Shown piece after piece: positions 34,675-42,930 of a stretch of 64,000 nucleotides of DNA (positions are counted from its first letter, which is position 1; every line of letters begins with the position of its first letter). The DNA lies in contig NZ_CANMCP010000004.1 of NCBI RefSeq assembly GCF_947496385.1, forward strand, positions 294,922-358,921, read 5' to 3'. The position numbers and the translations under genes were made by a program. Under the pieces are notes generated by a model. That model made no database searches, had not been told where the DNA came from, and worked only from the letters and a program-made list of their open reading frames with translations. The stretch is from an uncultured Croceicoccus sp. (GTDB lineage: Bacteria > Pseudomonadota > Alphaproteobacteria > Sphingomonadales > Sphingomonadaceae).

Positions 34675-35316
34675 CTATTGCGAATTGCCGCCGAGAAGGC
34701 CGCTATTGCCCGCAAGGCCAAGCCCCGCGCCGATCGACACCACGCCGACACCCAGCGCGATCAGCATGAGCAGCCCGTCGCGAACCAGCAGCGCAAGACC
34801 GAAGGCGATGATGGCGGCCATCGGCGCGGTGCTGGCAAACGGCACGAATTCGAGTGGCGGCACGGTCAGGCACAGGAGAATCACGATGGCGGCGGCAATG
34901 CGCGGCCAGATGCCGGTCACGAAACGCGGCAGGCGCCCGTGGAACCACCGGTCCAGCCAGTTCGCCAGCCCGCCCAGCTTGTCCGCCGCCTTGTGAAGCT
35001 TTCCGGCCGAAATCGCGCGTTTCTGAACGAGTTGCGGAAGCCAGAGATGCTCCTTGCCGATGAGCAATTGCGCGGCGACCAGCGCGACGATCGTGGCAAG
35101 CAAGGTCGGCACGCCGGGAATACCGCCGACCGGGCTGATCTCGATCATCGCGGGCAGCATCATTGCCGGGCCATAGGACCTGTCCCCGACGGTATCGAGT
35201 ACATCGCCGATGGAGACCTTGTCCTGCCGATCCGCGAGCGAACGCAGCATGTCGAGGATCTCGCCGACCGAGTGAATCTCGTCGCCGGTATGATCGCCTG
35301 TATTCGCGGTGCGCAT
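34675..35316 (-). CDS. Exopolysaccharide synthesis protein ExoD family
   Basis: 213 residues. Soluble N-terminus (SVGEILDMLRSLADRQDKVS, then IGDVLDTVGDRSYGPAMMLP) followed by hydrophobic segments (PGVPTLLATIVALVAAQLLI, RIAAAIVILLCLTV, PMAAIIAFGLALLVRDGLLM). The GPAMMLPAMIEISPVGGIPG segment is the family signature. The role in polysaccharide production is known only from rhizobia; the biochemical function is unclear. Stands alone. Confidence 0.88.
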   Translation of the reverse strand: MRTANTGDHTGDEIHSVGEILDMLRSLADRQDKVSIGDVLDTVGDRSYGPAMMLPAMIEISPVGGIPGVPTLLATIVALVAAQLLIGKEHLWLPQLVQKRAISAGKLHKAADKLGGLANWLDRWFHGRLPRFVTGIWPRIAAAIVILLCLTVPPLEFVPFASTAPMAAIIAFGLALLVRDGLLMLIALGVGVVSIGAGLGLAGNSGLLGGNSQ

Positions 35317-35523
35317 CGCGCCGTCCTCCTCAACCCGTTAAATGACATCAAGCGGCGACGTTCGCAGCAGCCGCGTATAACATCGGCATGCGAACGGGGG
35401 CGTGTCTCCGCGTGTCCTCGCAGGAGGTAATGAACACAGGCGCTTGCGGTTTCCAAACCGCCCGGCGCGCGTCGCCCCTGGCAGGCGCCGGACGGGGACG
35501 GGAAGGCGGATTTTTGCACGGCG

Positions 35524-36315
35524 TCAGTGCCCGCGAAAATCGGGCGGACGCTTTTGCGCGAAGGCTTCGCATCCTTCCCTGAAATCCGCGGTTCCCAGCG
35601 CGAGACACTGCACATGGTTTTCCAGTGCGATCGCGGCACGCAGGCTGGGCGCCTCCAGATTGCTTCGCATGACCTGTTTCGTGTGTTTGACCGCATAGGG
35701 GCTGTTGGCGGTGATCTGCCGGGCGAGGGTGAGCGCCTCGTCCTGCAACATGTCCGGTTCGCACAATGTGGTGACGAGGCCGGTGCGATGCGCCTCCTCG
35801 GCATCGACGGCGCGCCCGGTGAGCATCATTTCAAAGGCGCGCCCGGCCCCGACGATGCGCGGCAGGTGATAGCTGATCCCGCATTCCCCCGCGCTCAGCC
35901 CGATCTTTACCGCGCCGATCAGGAATCTGGCCGTCGTGGCGGCGATGCGGATATCGGCCGCCAGCGCCATCCCCATCCCTGCGCCCACCGCCGGCCCGTT
36001 GAGCGCGGCAATGACCGGAAAGCGCGATTCCGAAATCTCGCACATCAACGCGGCAAATCGTTCCTGAAGGTCGATATTGGCGAAATTATCGGGGGCCTCT
36101 TCGCCGTCGCCCACAATCTCCTTGAGATCCAGCCCGGCACAGAAAACCCCGCCGCGAGCCGTCAGGATCAGCAGGCGCACATCGGGATCGTCCTGCAATT
36201 CGGCGATTGTGCCGCGAAGCTGCGCAACGAGGGGGAGGGTCAGGGCATTGGCCGCATCGGCCCGGTCGAGCGTGATGCGGGCGATGCCGGAATCGAGCAT
36301 GTCGCACGCGATCAT
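35524..36315 (-). CDS. Enoyl-CoA hydratase/isomerase family protein
   Basis: 263 residues of the crotonase fold. FCAGLDLKEI and ALNGPAVGAGMGMALAADIR form the oxyanion-hole segments. GAGRAFEMMLTGRAVDAEEA holds the second catalytic Glu (Glu164 in rat hydratase numbering). The first catalytic Glu position (GAVKIGLSAGECG) is not Glu by my alignment, so the reaction may be isomerisation or another crotonase reaction. ATG 36315 overlaps the upstream lactonase stop, so the two form an operon; the track ORF extending to 37023 is not all real. Confidence 0.9.
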   Translation of the reverse strand: MIACDMLDSGIARITLDRADAANALTLPLVAQLRGTIAELQDDPDVRLLILTARGGVFCAGLDLKEIVGDGEEAPDNFANIDLQERFAALMCEISESRFPVIAALNGPAVGAGMGMALAADIRIAATTARFLIGAVKIGLSAGECGISYHLPRIVGAGRAFEMMLTGRAVDAEEAHRTGLVTTLCEPDMLQDEALTLARQITANSPYAVKHTKQVMRSNLEAPSLRAAIALENHVQCLALGTADFREGCEAFAQKRPPDFRGH

Positions 36316-37184
36316 GATGCAGTCTCCAGCATGCGGAGCGATGTCGGCGCGCTGCACAGCCCTGCGACATCGGAAGGAACCGTGATGATGCCGCCCTTTC
36401 CGGGATTGTCCGCATTGCCGCCGGTGGACACGTAGAGCCGGGTCGGATCGTGGGCGGCGAAGGCGACGCTGACGAGGTGGGGAAAGCCCGCGCGCACCGT
36501 GTCCATGGTCGTCCCGTCGGGCGAAACGCGCACCAGCGTCCCGCTTTCCCAGCAGGCCACCCAGAGGCACCCCTCGGTATCGAGTGCGAGCCCGTCGCTG
36601 TCCGCGAAGGGAGCCAGCAGCGTGCCTTCGCCCGGCAGGCCATCCTCGCCCATCGGGTAGCGCCAGATGCCCTTGCTTGTTTCCGAATGATAGAGCCAGC
36701 GCCCGCACGCGCTGAGCGCGATACCGTTGGAGGCGAACACGTCGCGGCGTAATATGGTGACCTCGCCGGCCGCGCTCATGTGAAAGAACTGCCCCGGTTC
36801 GGGCTCCTCTCCGCGGAGAAGAATCGCCTCGAAATCGATGGTCCCTGCAAAGAAACCGCCTCTGCCGTCGCCTTCCATGTCGTTGACAGCGACGATGTCC
36901 CTGCCCTCCAGCCGGTCGAGCACCTTCGTCACGGCGCCCGATACGGGGTCGAGAGCGACGATCCCGCCGCGCCCGCTGCACAAGAGCTTGCCCGACGAAT
37001 CGAACAGCATGCCGCCCACCCATAGGCGGTCGGCGAGCATGGTTTCCACCGGTTGCCCGGGCCGCTTGCGATAGATGCCGCCGCCGGTGAGATCGCTGAA
37101 CCAGACATCGCCTTCGGCAGAGACGCGCGGCGCCTCGACAAACTCGTAACCCTCGACAAGCGTTTCGTGCACATCCTTCTCCAT
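36312..37184 (-). CDS. SMP-30/gluconolactonase family protein
   Basis: 290 residues, six-bladed propeller: FVEAPRVSAEGDVWFSDLTG at the start (metal Glu), ASNGIALSACGRWLYHSET (Asn ligand) and APFADSDGLALDTEGCLWVA (Asp ligand). The family hydrolyses lactones. ATG 37184 follows ACGAGG; the 623-codon ORF extends far beyond the protein and is a shadow upstream. Cotranscribed with the crotonase and divergent from the TetR gene at 37272, so probably regulated by it together with the Rieske genes. Confidence 0.9.
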   Translation of the reverse strand: MEKDVHETLVEGYEFVEAPRVSAEGDVWFSDLTGGGIYRKRPGQPVETMLADRLWVGGMLFDSSGKLLCSGRGGIVALDPVSGAVTKVLDRLEGRDIVAVNDMEGDGRGGFFAGTIDFEAILLRGEEPEPGQFFHMSAAGEVTILRRDVFASNGIALSACGRWLYHSETSKGIWRYPMGEDGLPGEGTLLAPFADSDGLALDTEGCLWVACWESGTLVRVSPDGTTMDTVRAGFPHLVSVAFAAHDPTRLYVSTGGNADNPGKGGIITVPSDVAGLCSAPTSLRMLETAS

Positions 37185-37271
37185 CCTCGTGTTTCTTGTT
37201 TTCGTAACTGCTTTGGGCGCCAACGGTTCTGCGTGCTGGTAAAACACCGGCATCGCGGATAATCGGGCCGG

Positions 37272-37982
37272 GTGCCTATTCTCCGCGACCCGAACGCCCC
37301 TTTTGGCGCCATTCCGTTCGAGCCTGATCCCATCCGCTGGATGAAAGACAGCGCCGTTTTCGAACGGCCGCGTCAACAACGCAGCCGCGATGCGCTGGGC
37401 CGGATCATCGTTGCGGCGCTCCGCCTGTTTTCCGAAAGCGGGTTCGAGGCGACTCGCGTCGCCGACGTCGCGGCCGAGGCGGAGGTTCCGGTCGGCACGG
37501 TGTACAAGCATTTCGCCGACAAGGATGCGCTGCTCGCCGCGATCGTCGATGGGTATCGGCGTTGCCGGATGCAGGAGATCCGCGCGCTTTGCACCTCGGA
37601 TGCGGCCATGGCGGCGAGCCCGCGCGCGCTTGTATCGCTGCATCTCGATATCGTGTTCAGTGCGTTCACGCTCGATTCGGGCCTGCTGCGGCTGATCGAG
37701 CGGCGCCGGCTCGAGGATTCCGCCACCCATCAGGACCAGAGCGCCGCCAATGAGATCGTCGCGACGCTGATCGCGGACCGGCTGGTGGAAAAAATGCCGG
37801 AAAGGGATCCGGCACAGCTGCGCCGGGAGGTTCACTATGCCCATTCGATCATTCGCGGGGCGGTGGTCTGGTCCGAGCTTCCCGCAGGCGGCGAGCTGGG
37901 GAAGGGGCTGCGCGTGACGGACATCGAGTTCGCGCGCCAGGCGTTGCTGATGGCGCTGCGCTACCTCCGCATTCCCGAGTAA
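37272..37982 (+). CDS. TetR/AcrR family transcriptional regulator
   Basis: 236 residues. HTH: RQQRSRDALGRIIVAALRLF, then FEATRVADVAAEAEVPVGTVYKHFADKDALL, a standard TetR DNA-binding domain. The GTG at 37272 gives a 35-residue leader ahead of the HTH; ATG 37341 is an alternative. It lies between the divergent lactonase/crotonase operon and the Rieske operon, so it is the likely switch for both. A palindrome at 38141 in the next promoter region may be its operator. Confidence 0.85.
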   Translation: MPILRDPNAPFGAIPFEPDPIRWMKDSAVFERPRQQRSRDALGRIIVAALRLFSESGFEATRVADVAAEAEVPVGTVYKHFADKDALLAAIVDGYRRCRMQEIRALCTSDAAMAASPRALVSLHLDIVFSAFTLDSGLLRLIERRRLEDSATHQDQSAANEIVATLIADRLVEKMPERDPAQLRREVHYAHSIIRGAVVWSELPAGGELGKGLRVTDIEFARQALLMALRYLRIPE

Positions 37983-38140
37983 AGCACCCCCGTTACCACA
38001 GGACCGCCCGGGAACAGGCCGCGCGAAAGCGAACGGCCCGAAGCCTGTGGGACGGTTCCGACCGGCCCTGCCTGCGCTCGATTTACCATCTTGACCCATG
38101 GCGGACGTTGCATCATCCTCAAAGAAAATGAACATGAAAT

Positions 38141-38157
38141 CATATTCACGTAATATG
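38141..38157. promoter_or_regulatory. Candidate operator upstream of the Rieske operon
   Basis: CATATTCACGTAATATG has perfect 6-base arms around CACGT in an AT-rich stretch 26 bases before the first Rieske gene. The upstream TetR protein is the obvious candidate to bind it. There is also a TTGACC at 38091, too far away to be its -35 element. Confidence 0.45.
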
Positions 38158-38182
38158 TGACTCAGGTGAGAGGATATAGTCA

Positions 38183-39559
38183 ATGACCGATGTGCAGGCG
38201 CTCATGCGCGAAAACTATCCGGGCAACACCTGGGCCGATGTCGCGGAGCGTGATGGCCGCCTGCCGCCCGTCCTCGCGCAGCAGAGCAATCCTGCGCAGG
38301 ATCTCTCCGACATTCCGTTCGAACGCTATATCGGGCAGGATTTCTTCGAGGCCGAGTTCGAGCATGTCTGGAAACGCGTGTGGCAGTTCGCCTGCCGCGA
38401 CGAATATCTGGAAGAGCCGGGCGATTTCTTCGTTTACGACATCGGCCGCCTGTCCGCCGTCATCGTGAAGACCGACACCGGGTTGAAGGCGTTCTACAAT
38501 TCCTGCCTGCACCGGGGGACGAAGCTGAAGCCTTCGGGTTCGTGCGGTTGGTCGCCCGACATTACCTGCCCCTTTCACAACTGGAGCTGGAATCTCGACG
38601 GGTCGCTGAAGAACATCCCCTGCGATTTCGAATTTCCGCAGGTGGAGCGGGACAAGGCCGGCCTGACCAGCGTTCAGGTCGAAAGCTGGAACGGGATGGT
38701 GTTCGTGAACTTCGACGCGGACGCGCCGCCACTGGTCGCTTATCTCGAAGTCCTGCCCGACCATTTCCGCAACTGGGACCTGCGCGGATGGTATGTCGCC
38801 ACCCATGTGCGCAAACATCTGCCGGGGAACTGGAAGCTGTCGATGGAGGCTTTCATGGAAGCCTATCACACGCCCTTCGTCCATCCCGAGATGACGAACG
38901 TGGTGGGCGACCATAACATGCAGCACGACATATTCTCCCGCCATGTCAGCCGCGACCTGTGCGCCATGGCAACGGCCAGCCCCACCGCGCAGAAAAGCAT
39001 GAGCGAGCAGGAGTTGCTCGACATGATGCTCGTCGGTGACGGCAAGATGATCGGCGCACGCGCGAAGGTGCCGGAGGGAAAGACCGCCCGGTGGGTCATG
39101 GCGCAGCAGCTTCGCGAGCGGATGAAAAGCGAATTCGACCTCGATTACTCCGGCCATTCGGTGCCGGAGATGATCGATTCCATCAAATATCACGTCTTTC
39201 CCAATGTCATGATCTACCCTGCGCCCGGTCTGTGCCTAGTGCAGCAATTCCGGCCCGACGGGCATGACCGCGACCATTCGATCTTCGATCAGTACGTGCT
39301 CCATCCCAAGCCGCGCGACGGCAAGTACGAAGTCGCCGAAGTCGAGGAACTCGGCGAGGACGAGGCCTTTGCCAGCCTCGAAAGCATGGACCCTTTCCTC
39401 GCCAGCGTGCTCGACCAGGATACCGATATCATGCGGGCGCAGCGCGAGGGCATGTACACCAGCGGCAAGGGTGCGCAGACGCTTTCCTCCTATCAGGAAT
39501 CGCGGATCCGGCATTTCCACAAGACGCTGGGCGAATACATGCAGGACGCTTCGGCATGA
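38183..39559 (+). CDS. Rieske non-heme iron oxygenase, alpha subunit
   Basis: 458 residues. Rieske [2Fe-2S] site: SCLHRGTKLKPSG and DITCPFHNWSWNLDG (C-x-H ... C-x2-H). Catalytic iron site: MEAFMEAYHTPFVHPEM, where the bridging residue is Glu instead of the Asp205 of naphthalene dioxygenase. Glu there is known from single-component-type monooxygenases such as CntA. No beta subunit, ferredoxin or reductase gene lies in the cluster, so it must use a reductase encoded elsewhere. Start of a four-gene operon; ATG 38183 fits the family. Confidence 0.93.
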   Translation: MTDVQALMRENYPGNTWADVAERDGRLPPVLAQQSNPAQDLSDIPFERYIGQDFFEAEFEHVWKRVWQFACRDEYLEEPGDFFVYDIGRLSAVIVKTDTGLKAFYNSCLHRGTKLKPSGSCGWSPDITCPFHNWSWNLDGSLKNIPCDFEFPQVERDKAGLTSVQVESWNGMVFVNFDADAPPLVAYLEVLPDHFRNWDLRGWYVATHVRKHLPGNWKLSMEAFMEAYHTPFVHPEMTNVVGDHNMQHDIFSRHVSRDLCAMATASPTAQKSMSEQELLDMMLVGDGKMIGARAKVPEGKTARWVMAQQLRERMKSEFDLDYSGHSVPEMIDSIKYHVFPNVMIYPAPGLCLVQQFRPDGHDRDHSIFDQYVLHPKPRDGKYEVAEVEELGEDEAFASLESMDPFLASVLDQDTDIMRAQREGMYTSGKGAQTLSSYQESRIRHFHKTLGEYMQDASA

Positions 39560-40050
39560 GCGCCCCGATCAGGGGGGTCCACCACGTCGGCATGAGCGTG
39601 CCCGACCTCGATACCGCGCGGCGTTTCTTCATCGACCTGCTCGGCGCTGAGGAAATCAGCGCCGCCGAATGGGAGCCGGGCGATGCGATGATCGACGCGA
39701 TCGTCGGCTTGCGGGATTCGGCGGCGAAAACCTTCATCGCGCGGCTGAAGAACGTGCAGGTCGAATGTTTCGAATATAGCAGCCCGCGCGCACCGGACGC
39801 GGACCCGGACCGCCCCGTCAACCATTTCGGCTACACCCATGTCGGGTTCGAGGTCGACGATATTCAGGCCACCTACGAGCGCATGATCGACGCGGGCCTG
39901 ACCTTCCACACCCCGCCCGATCTCAGCACGATCACCACCGACGAGGATGGGCGCAAGACCGGTTTCGCGGCGACCTATGGGCGCGATTATTTCGGCAATG
40001 TGTTCGAGATCCTCGAAATCCATGAAAACGACATGATCAAGCCGAACTGA
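39556..40050 (+). CDS. VOC (glyoxalase/extradiol dioxygenase fold) family protein
   Basis: 164 residues with two beta-alpha-beta-beta-beta units: IRGVHHVGMSVPDLDTARRF, then HFGYTHVGFEVDDIQATYER, and the C-terminal metal Glu in FGNVFEILEIHEND. Metal ligands His, His and Glu can be seen in these motifs. It may be a lyase, isomerase or ring-opening dioxygenase acting on the Rieske product. ATGA overlap with the first Rieske gene shows they are made together. Confidence 0.88.
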   Translation: MSAPIRGVHHVGMSVPDLDTARRFFIDLLGAEEISAAEWEPGDAMIDAIVGLRDSAAKTFIARLKNVQVECFEYSSPRAPDADPDRPVNHFGYTHVGFEVDDIQATYERMIDAGLTFHTPPDLSTITTDEDGRKTGFAATYGRDYFGNVFEILEIHENDMIKPN

Positions 40051-40093
40051 CGCCGCGGGGCGCCACGCGAAAACACAAGGGGAGAGCAAGCCG

Positions 40094-40921
40094 ATGGATC
40101 TCGAACTCAACGGCAGGAAAGTGGTTATCAGCGCCGCGACGCGCGGCATCGGCCGGAGCATCGTGGAGAGCTTCCTCGACGAAGGGGCGATCGTATCCTT
40201 CTGCGGCCGGCGCGCGCAGGGCAAGCAAGGCAATCCGAGCGACGAGAGCGTTTTTGCCAATCCGTTGACCGGCGATGGCGTCGAAGAGGCGGTCGCCGCT
40301 CTCGAAAAACGCGGCACGGTTTTTGGTTCGGTCGTCGATTGCGGCTATCCCGAACAGGTGGAGCGATGGGTCGAAAAGGCCGCCGCGGACATGGGCGGTA
40401 TCGATATTGTCGTCTCCAATGCGAGCGCTCTTGGCGGAACGCCGCGCAGTCGCAAGGGGTGGGACATCAATTACAATGTCGATCTGATGTCGGCGGTCGC
40501 GATGTTCGATACAGCGCTTCCCTATCTCAAGGCATCGGACGCGGCGGCCTTTGTCCAGATGTCGACGATCACGGCAATCGAGAACCACGCGTTCGGCGAA
40601 TCGGGTTTGAGCTATGGCGCGATGAAGGCCGCGCTCATCAATTACACCCATCAGCTGGCCATGGATTACATGAAGGACGGCATTCGCTGCAACTGTGTCG
40701 GGCCTGGGCCGGTCTATATCGCCGACGGCAGCTGGGGCTATCTCGAAAAGGAGATGCCGGATTATTTCGCCGCCAACAGGGACAGGCATCCCGCCGGTCG
40801 TTTCGGCAGGCCGGAGGAGATCGCCGATGCGGTGCTCTATCTCGCGTCGGCGCGGGCGTCGTGGATCACCGGCGTGAACCTCACCGTCGACGGCGGTTTT
40901 ACCCGCAACGTCAAATACTGA
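40094..40921 (+). CDS. SDR family oxidoreductase
   Basis: 275 residues; cofactor motif ISAATRGIGRSI (an SAATRGIG variant of the usual TGxxxGIG), active-site MSTITAI and YGAMK, and C-terminal TGVNLTVDGGFT. The SAAT variation of the glycine motif occurs in some SDR subfamilies. It lies between the VOC and the second Rieske gene, 43 bases after the former. Probable cis-dihydrodiol or alcohol dehydrogenase for an oxygenase product; not provable from sequence. Confidence 0.9.
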   Translation: MDLELNGRKVVISAATRGIGRSIVESFLDEGAIVSFCGRRAQGKQGNPSDESVFANPLTGDGVEEAVAALEKRGTVFGSVVDCGYPEQVERWVEKAAADMGGIDIVVSNASALGGTPRSRKGWDINYNVDLMSAVAMFDTALPYLKASDAAAFVQMSTITAIENHAFGESGLSYGAMKAALINYTHQLAMDYMKDGIRCNCVGPGPVYIADGSWGYLEKEMPDYFAANRDRHPAGRFGRPEEIADAVLYLASARASWITGVNLTVDGGFTRNVKY

Positions 40922-40944
40922 TCGTTATCGGAAAGGCTATCGCG

Positions 40945-42357
40945 ATGGACAGGACCGCAACCGACGCCGAATGGGGCGAGGATCGCAGCGAGGGCATCAG
41001 CTGGTCCGAGCTGATGGAGAAGGATTCGCGCACCCCGCCGGCCGCGCTGACGGAGCCGAGCTATACCTATCGCGGGTCGGAGCCCATTCCCGCCGAACGC
41101 TACACGAGCGAGGCATTCGCGCAGGCCGAGCGGGAGAAAATGTGGCCGCATGTCTGGCAATTCGCCGCGCGCGAGGAAGACTTGCCCGAACCGGGCGATT
41201 TCATCGTCTATGAAAATGCGGGCCGCTCCTTTCTCGTTTCGCGGCAGGAGGACGGTTCGGTGCGGGCAATGCACAATGTCTGCCTCCATCGCGGACGCAA
41301 GCTGCGCACCGAGGACGGCAATACCGACCGATTTACCTGCCCTTTCCACGGTTTCACGTGGAACAAGAACGGGTCGTTCGATCACGCGCCGTGTCAGTGG
41401 GATTTTCGTCACCTGGCCCAAAAGGACATGGACCTGCCCGACGCCGAGGTCGGGCGATGGGGCGGCTATATCTTCGTGCGGGAGGAGAAGGGCGGCCCCA
41501 GCCTGGAGGAGTATCTCGCGCCGCTTCCCGAACATTTCAAACGCTGGCGGCACGAGGAATGCGTGACGGTCATGCGCGTCGCCAAGGAAGTCGCCGCAAA
41601 CTGGAAAGTGACGATGGAGGCGTTCATGGAGGCGTGGCACACGGTCGTCACCCATCCGCAACTCCTGCCCTTCACCGGCGATTGCAACGCGGCATACTGG
41701 ACCTGGGGCGACAATGTGAATGCGAACTTCACCCCCTTCGGCGTGACCAGCCCCCATGTTACCGAGGGTAAGGGGCAGCAGTGGATCGTCGACGAATTCG
41801 TGAAATTCAACGGGCGCAGTGCCGACAATTACGAACAGAATGCCGACCCCATGGCCATTGCCGTTCCCGACGGCATGACCGCCCGCGAAGCACTGGGCGC
41901 GCAGATGCGCAAGCTTTATACCGAGCAGACCGGCTATGATCACGAGGATGCGACCGATGCGGAATTGCTCGATGGGCTGGTGTATAACGTCTTTCCGAAT
42001 TTCGCGCCGTGGGCCGGCTTCATGCCGAACATCGTCTATCGCTGGTTGCCGGGACGGACGCCCGACACCTGCGTGATGGAGGTGCGGATCCTCTCGCGGG
42101 TAAAGCGGGGCGAGCCCATGCCGCATGGCGCGCCGCTCAAATTCCTCACCCTCGACCAGAAATGGACAGAAGCGCCCGAACTCGGCGTGCTGGCCGATGT
42201 TTTCGAACAGGACATGGAAAATCTTCCCTATGTGCAGGAAGGGCTGCATTGTTCGAAAAACGGGGAAGCGCAGCTGGGCAATTATCAGGAAATCCGTATC
42301 CGTCATTTTCAGGATACGCTGACGCAATATCTCGATCGCGAGAGCGACGACGGATAA
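40945..42357 (+). CDS. Second Rieske non-heme iron oxygenase, alpha subunit
   Basis: 470 residues. Rieske site: VCLHRGRKLRTEDG and RFTCPFHGFTWNKNG; catalytic site MEAFMEAWHTVVTHPQL, again with Glu before the His pair and with Trp in place of Tyr. It is clearly paralogous to the first oxygenase of the operon but far from identical. ATG 40945 has a weak AAAGG upstream; the ORF extends 200 codons back through the SDR gene in another frame and is not real there. No beta subunit is present, as with its paralogue. Confidence 0.93.
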   Translation: MDRTATDAEWGEDRSEGISWSELMEKDSRTPPAALTEPSYTYRGSEPIPAERYTSEAFAQAEREKMWPHVWQFAAREEDLPEPGDFIVYENAGRSFLVSRQEDGSVRAMHNVCLHRGRKLRTEDGNTDRFTCPFHGFTWNKNGSFDHAPCQWDFRHLAQKDMDLPDAEVGRWGGYIFVREEKGGPSLEEYLAPLPEHFKRWRHEECVTVMRVAKEVAANWKVTMEAFMEAWHTVVTHPQLLPFTGDCNAAYWTWGDNVNANFTPFGVTSPHVTEGKGQQWIVDEFVKFNGRSADNYEQNADPMAIAVPDGMTAREALGAQMRKLYTEQTGYDHEDATDAELLDGLVYNVFPNFAPWAGFMPNIVYRWLPGRTPDTCVMEVRILSRVKRGEPMPHGAPLKFLTLDQKWTEAPELGVLADVFEQDMENLPYVQEGLHCSKNGEAQLGNYQEIRIRHFQDTLTQYLDRESDDG

Positions 42358-42499
42358 GAGGCCCGGGACGCAAATCCGGCCTCGCGGCGCTATCGGCCAC
42401 AAATCGAAGGCTGAAAGCTTGCAGTCCCGACAGGGGGTGAAGGGACCGCGCACCTTTCAGCGGTTGGCTTTGATCGGAGCTGATGAACGCATGGATGCG

Positions 42500-42905
42500 C
42501 AATCGGCCCGAGAAGCTATGCCGGCCGGAAGAAGGGTCGGTCGAACCGGGGCAAATGGCCCGCGAGTTTTCGACGATATAGCGGCAGTGTTCGAAACGGC
42601 GTTCGCGACAGGCGGCAAAGGCGTCTTCGGGCGTGTTGGCCCGGGCCTGTTCCCCGGCCATCACGATGCTGTCCTCGATCGCCATGCCGGCCCCTGTCCA
42701 AGGTGAGGCGTGGTCGCATGCACCGCATCGCCGAGCAGGACACCGCGCCCGCTGGTCCACGGGCCGTCGAGCATCATCGTTTCGAGCGATAGACCACGCT
42801 CTCGTCATCGGTGATGCCCCTAGCCAGTTCGCGGATCTGCGGCGCGGTCCCGGTCAGCGTTTCGCGCATGGCTTTTGCGATACCGGTCTCGTCGTATCTT
42901 TTGCT
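42500..42905 (-). pseudogene. Remnant of an FAD-dependent monooxygenase (PHBH-fold)
   Basis: Reading leftward: IAKAMRETLTG, then IRELARGITDDESVVYR, then (after a shift) ETMMLDGPWTSGRGVLLGDA and VHATTPHLGQG, then (after a second shift) GMAIEDSIVMAGEQARAN and RRFEHCRYIVENS. These are the successive conserved C-terminal motifs of the flavoprotein monooxygenase family, including the GDA-H..P..GQG FAD motif. At least two frameshifts are needed to join them, and the N-terminal two thirds is missing. A dead gene beside the Rieske cluster. Confidence 0.75.
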
Positions 42906-42913
42906 AATCTATC

Positions 42914-42928
42914 ATCAATGGTATCGAT
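42914..42928. promoter_or_regulatory. Candidate LysR/NodD-type binding box
   Basis: ATCAATGGTATCGAT fits the ATC-N9-GAT pattern of NodD-type boxes and is part of a longer inverted repeat (TCATC/GATGA). It lies immediately before the start codon of the LysR gene, so binding would give autorepression. Confidence 0.5.
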
Positions 42929-42930
42929 GA

